The position numbers and the translations under genes are program-made. A DNA stretch of 9,812 nucleotides, taken from the NCBI GenBank assembly GCA_035701285.1, contig DASSNT010000076.1, positions 1-9,812 of the forward strand, read 5' to 3'. The notes under the pieces were generated by a model. It saw only the letters and a program-made list of their open reading frames with translations. It was not told where the DNA came from and made no database searches. This document shows, piece after piece, positions 7,329 through 9,812 of this stretch (position 1 is the first letter of the stretch; each line of letters begins with the position of its first letter). The DNA is from DASSBR01 sp035701285. GTDB taxonomy: Bacteria; Pseudomonadota; Gammaproteobacteria; Natronospirales; DASSBR01.

Positions 7329-7997
7329 ATGACCGCACCAGCGCAGCCCTCGTGGCGACAACAGGCCACGGCTCGAATCCGCTCGCACTGGTCGGTCAAG
7401 GCGTTCGGAACGGTCGCCTACATGGCGGCGTTCATGACGGCCTATTTCGCGCTGCTCCGCCACCCGCAGTTTCCGGTCACTGTCGTGCCGTTGCAGCCGC
7501 TCGATCGGCTGGTGGCATTCGAGCCGTGGGCGCTGCTGCCGTACGCGAGCCTGTGGTTGTATATCGCGCTGGTGCCGGCGCTGCTCGACCTCCGCCGCGA
7601 GATGGCGCCGTACCTCAGCGCTGTAACGCTGCTCTGCCTGCTCGGCTGCGCCGCGTTCCTGTTCTGGCCGACCGCGGTGCCGCGCTTCGCCATCGACTGG
7701 TCCGCTTATCCGCCGGTCGCATTTCTGAAGGCCGCCGATGACGCGGGCAACGCCTGTCCTTCCCTGCACGTCGCCTTTGCCGTGCTGACCGCGCTGTGGC
7801 TCGGGTGGCTGCTCCGCCGGATCGGCGCGCCGGCGGTCCTGCACGTTCTCAATATCGCCTGGTGTCTGCTGATCGCATGGTCGGCGCTGGCGACCCGGCA
7901 GCACGTGGCCCTGGACCTTGAAATCGGCGCGCTGCTGGGCGGCGCCGTCGCGTTGCTGCACCTGCGCTTCTGGCCGGGAATCAGTTTGTTAAACTAG
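7329..7997 (+). CDS. PAP2-superfamily membrane phosphatase/phosphotransferase (222 aa)
   Basis: An integral membrane protein with about six hydrophobic segments (roughly 26-44, 69-86, 98-114, 145-163, 166-187, 195-212). The PAP2 core is seen as CPSLH (C143-H147) and, after a membrane segment, T189-R-Q-H192-x3-D196, matching the SRxxxxxHxxxD motif in reduced form. H147, H192 and D196 are the expected catalytic residues. The classical first motif (KxxxxxxRP) is not visible. The CPSLH...QHxxxD form recalls the inositol-phosphorylceramide-synthase-like branch, whose members move phospho-head groups between lipids; others are lipid or undecaprenyl-pyrophosphate phosphatases. The start is bounded by an in-frame TGA at 7317. 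No ribosome site is visible. It is the first gene of the plus-strand operon, 37 bp before the chain-length-factor gene, so it is probably part of the lipid pathway. Its substrate is unknown. Confidence 0.83.
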   Translation: MTAPAQPSWRQQATARIRSHWSVKAFGTVAYMAAFMTAYFALLRHPQFPVTVVPLQPLDRLVAFEPWALLPYASLWLYIALVPALLDLRREMAPYLSAVTLLCLLGCAAFLFWPTAVPRFAIDWSAYPPVAFLKAADDAGNACPSLHVAFAVLTALWLGWLLRRIGAPAVLHVLNIAWCLLIAWSALATRQHVALDLEIGALLGGAVALLHLRFWPGISLLN

Positions 7998-8034
7998 CGC
8001 ATACGGACCGCGGACGCGGGGGATTGGGGACCTG

Positions 8035-8790
8035 ATGAACGATGGCCTGAAAATGGCCCGGCAAGATGCGGCCATCGGCTTCGGCATTGCCCGCTGGCGT
8101 GCCTGGACGCCGAGCGTGACGGAAAACACCGGCTGGAGCGCGTGGCTCGGCGGCCAGGCCGGCGCCGACGCCGATGCGCAACCCGATGTCAGCTATTTGC
8201 CCGCGTTGTTGCGGCGCCGTCTCGACCGGATGGGGCGCATGGCGCTGCACACGGCATGGCCGTGCGCCGAGGGGCTGGAAGGCTTCGAGTTCGTATTCGG
8301 CTCGCGGCACGGTTCGCTGGGCCGCACCGCCGAATTGCTGGTCGACCTGGCAAACGATGAGCCGATGTCGCCGGCGGCCTTCAGTCTGGCGGTGCACAAC
8401 AGTGTCGCCGGGTTGTTCTCGATCGCCCTCGGCAACCGCTGCCAGGCGACGGCGATGGCGGCGGGTCTTGACACCCTCGGCATGAGCCTGCTCGAAGGGG
8501 CCACGCTGGTCGCGGAAGGTGCACGGCACGTGATCGTCACCTACGCTGAAGATCGGGTCCCCGAGCTGTACGAGTCGCTGGTGCCGACACCGTCCACGCA
8601 CCCGTTTGCAATTTCGTTGCTGCTGGTGCCCGCAGCGGACGTGCCGCTTCAATGCTCGTTCGCACCGGCGGCGGAAAGCGCCGCTGAGGCCCCCGAGGCG
8701 GCATTGATCCGTTTTCTCGTCGAAGCGCCGCAGTCGGCCATCATCGGCGTCGATCAACCGTGGCAGCTGGAGCGCCAGGGCCATGGGTAA
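8035..8790 (+). CDS. Short beta-ketoacyl-synthase-like protein (chain length factor type, ApeC-like), 251 aa
   Basis: A protein with only the N-terminal half of the thiolase/ketosynthase fold, matching the 'Ketoacyl-synt_2' type that accompanies aryl-polyene and related clusters. Landmarks are FGSRHGSLGRT (88-98, like the glycine-rich loop of ketosynthases), MSPAAFSLAVHNSVAGLFSIALG (around 111-133), and QATAMAAGLDTLGMSLLEGA. The position expected to carry the nucleophilic cysteine has none, and the two catalytic histidines are absent. It therefore should not condense acyl chains alone. ApeC is known to pair with the ketosynthase ApeO; an ApeO-like partner is not in this window and would be expected downstream. 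The start at 8035 has GGGGA 4 nt upstream. Its TAA overlaps the acyltransferase start (ATGGGTAA), indicating coupled translation. The length is normal for the family, so it is not a broken gene. Confidence 0.83.
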   Translation: MNDGLKMARQDAAIGFGIARWRAWTPSVTENTGWSAWLGGQAGADADAQPDVSYLPALLRRRLDRMGRMALHTAWPCAEGLEGFEFVFGSRHGSLGRTAELLVDLANDEPMSPAAFSLAVHNSVAGLFSIALGNRCQATAMAAGLDTLGMSLLEGATLVAEGARHVIVTYAEDRVPELYESLVPTPSTHPFAISLLLVPAADVPLQCSFAPAAESAAEAPEAALIRFLVEAPQSAIIGVDQPWQLERQGHG

Positions 8791-9598
8791 ATGGTGGCGC
8801 GTATTCGGCACCGGGCTGTGCTTTGCATTGTATGGCGCGCTGAGCTGGATTGCGGGCTTCACGCTGCTGCCGTTGCTGCTTGCATGGCCGGGCACGGCGG
8901 CGGCGCGCGAGTGCCGGGTTCGCCGGCTCGTCAGCGCGTCGTTCCGCTGCTTGCTGGCCGTTGCCGCTGCCTTGCGGCTGGGGCATGTCGAGATCGAAGG
9001 GCGCGAATGGCTGGCTCGGGCCGACGGCAAGCTGGTGGTGGCCACGCATCCGATGTATCTGGACGTCGTGGCGCTGGTCGCCCTGCTGCCGCAGGCGGAC
9101 TGCGTGATCAAGCAGGCGATGTGGCGCAATCCGCTGTATCGCCGCTTCGTCAGGTCGCTCGGCTATATCGGCAACGCCAGCAGCGCAGGGCTTATGGAAG
9201 ACTGCGCCGAGTCGCTGCGGCGCGGGCGCACGCTGATTCTGTTTCCCGAGGGCACCCGTTCAACGCCGGGCACGCCCTTGCGCTTCCGGCGCGGCGCAGC
9301 GCAGGTCGCAGTTCGCAGTCAGTGCGATATCCTGCCGGTTATGATTCGCTGCGAGCCTGCGGCGCTCGGCAAACGCAGCGCCTGGTACCAGGTGCCGGGC
9401 CGGCGCTGGCGGTTGTCGATCAAGGTCCTTCCGCCACAGCCGCTGTCGGCGTTCGGTTACCGGGAGGACATGCCGCACGGCGTGGCGGCGAGGCGCGTCA
9501 CCCGCGCCATGGAAAATTTTTTCACTCAACACCTTGCAACGCATGAATACACTGATCGAAGAATTGAAGCAGCTCATCATCGACTCGCTCGATCTTGA
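8783..9598 (+). CDS. PlsC-like lysophospholipid/1-acylglycerol-phosphate-type acyltransferase, ApeD-like (271 aa)
   Basis: Transfers an acyl group from acyl-ACP or acyl-CoA to a hydroxyl group at the inner membrane. The catalytic H-x4-D motif is H89-PMYL-D94 (usually NHxxxxD; here the preceding residue is T). Block II is GYIGNASS (around 127-134) and block III LFPEGTRS (E156-S160); all fit a working enzyme. A hydrophobic N-terminal segment (residues ~8-34) anchors it to the membrane. The C-terminal ~25 residues are charged. The ATG at 8783 overlaps the upstream stop by 8 nt, with GGAG 10 nt upstream. The 3' end overlaps the next ACP by 56 nt. In a cluster of this kind it probably moves the finished acyl chain from an ACP onto a lipid or other head group. 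PlsC of primary metabolism is an alternative, but the operon position argues against it. Confidence 0.9.
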   Translation: MGKWWRVFGTGLCFALYGALSWIAGFTLLPLLLAWPGTAAARECRVRRLVSASFRCLLAVAAALRLGHVEIEGREWLARADGKLVVATHPMYLDVVALVALLPQADCVIKQAMWRNPLYRRFVRSLGYIGNASSAGLMEDCAESLRRGRTLILFPEGTRSTPGTPLRFRRGAAQVAVRSQCDILPVMIRCEPAALGKRSAWYQVPGRRWRLSIKVLPPQPLSAFGYREDMPHGVAARRVTRAMENFFTQHLATHEYTDRRIEAAHHRLARS

Positions 9599-9806
9599 GG
9601 ATCTGACGCCGGCCGACATCGATGCTGACGCGCCGCTGTTCGGCGACGGCCTCGGCCTGGATTCCATCGATGCGCTGGAGCTGGGCGTCGCGATCCAGAA
9701 GCGCTACCACGTCAAGCTGGAAGCGACTTCGGCGGAAACTCGCGAGCATTTCCATTCGGTGGCGAGCCTGGCCCGCTTCATCGAGTCGCAACAGGGCGCC
9801 GTGTGA
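9543..9806 (+). CDS. Acyl carrier protein, ApeE-like (87 aa)
   Basis: A second carrier protein, clearly different in sequence from the minus-strand one. The phosphopantetheine serine is S41 in GLGLDSIDALEL. The N-terminal LIEELKQLIIDSLDLEDLTPADID, the APLFGDGLGLDSID segment and the closing HFHSVASLARFIESQ recall ApeE of aryl-polyene clusters. I chose the ATG at 9543; an in-frame TTG at 9534 would add three residues but has no support. No ribosome site is seen. The first 56 nt lie inside the acyltransferase gene in another frame, so translation is probably coupled. The stop (9804-9806) overlaps a GTG at 9803 (GTGA), a plausible start for the next gene of the operon, of which only ten bases are in the window. 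Confidence 0.93.
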   Translation: MNTLIEELKQLIIDSLDLEDLTPADIDADAPLFGDGLGLDSIDALELGVAIQKRYHVKLEATSAETREHFHSVASLARFIESQQGAV

Positions 9807-9812
9807 CGCGCC

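Noticed and set aside
6873..7961. 362-codon minus-strand frame covering the fabV 5' end and the PAP2 gene
   Set aside because: Gln/Arg-rich low-complexity product crossing the divergent promoter and opposing two conserved genes.
7981..9129. 382-codon minus-strand frame
   Set aside because: Antisense to the chain-length-factor and acyltransferase genes, both of which have clear family motifs.
9534..9542. TTG start for the plus-strand ACP
   Set aside because: The ATG three codons later is a better start and matches the expected N-terminus.
8791..9546. 251-codon plus-strand frame inside the acyltransferase gene
   Set aside because: Out of frame with the HPMYLD and FPEGTRS motifs; Arg/Ala-rich shadow.
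1..9812. Search by eye for tRNA, rRNA, CRISPR, insertion sequences and attachment sites
   Set aside because: No direct-repeat array, transposase, terminal inverted repeats or tRNA-like cloverleaf was noticed; coding genes fill nearly the whole window.

Overview
The window is GC-rich DNA from a proteobacterium. The third-position GC bias is strong enough to open long false reading frames on both strands. As far as I recall the families, the FabV-type enoyl reductase and the aryl-polyene-type ketosynthase and carrier proteins fit a gammaproteobacterium (Xanthomonadales-like) or a Burkholderiales member. The exact lineage cannot be fixed from this sequence alone.

Layout: the left third (1-3572, minus strand) holds the first 121 residues of a GNAT-type acetyltransferase, cut by the window edge. 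It is preceded on the same strand by a gene for a 1062-residue exported protein built from Asp-box/BNR propeller repeats. These two look unrelated to the rest. The middle (3678-7273, minus strand) is a compact four-gene operon read right to left: fabV-type trans-2-enoyl reductase, membrane-anchored NodB-type deacetylase, acyl carrier protein, ketosynthase. A 55-bp divergent intergenic region (7274-7328) separates it from a plus-strand operon that runs off the right edge: PAP2-type membrane phosphatase/phosphotransferase, short ketosynthase-like protein without an active-site cysteine ('chain length factor' type), PlsC-like acyltransferase, second acyl carrier protein.

The genes read together as part of an aryl-polyene (APE)-like type II fatty acid/polyketide system. 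From memory of those clusters, the ketosynthase resembles ApeR, the minus-strand carrier protein ApeF, the short ketosynthase-like protein ApeC, the acyltransferase ApeD and the plus-strand carrier protein ApeE. The set is not a standard APE locus. The two carrier-protein types sit on opposite sides of a divergent promoter. The ApeR/ApeF-like pair shares an operon with an enoyl reductase, which a conjugated polyene does not need, and with a carbohydrate deacetylase. The other arm begins with a PAP2 enzyme. This suggests a product with a reduced (saturated) acyl part and possibly an amino-sugar or phospholipid-like head. That is inference; the cluster probably continues beyond 9812, so its remaining genes and its product are not visible.
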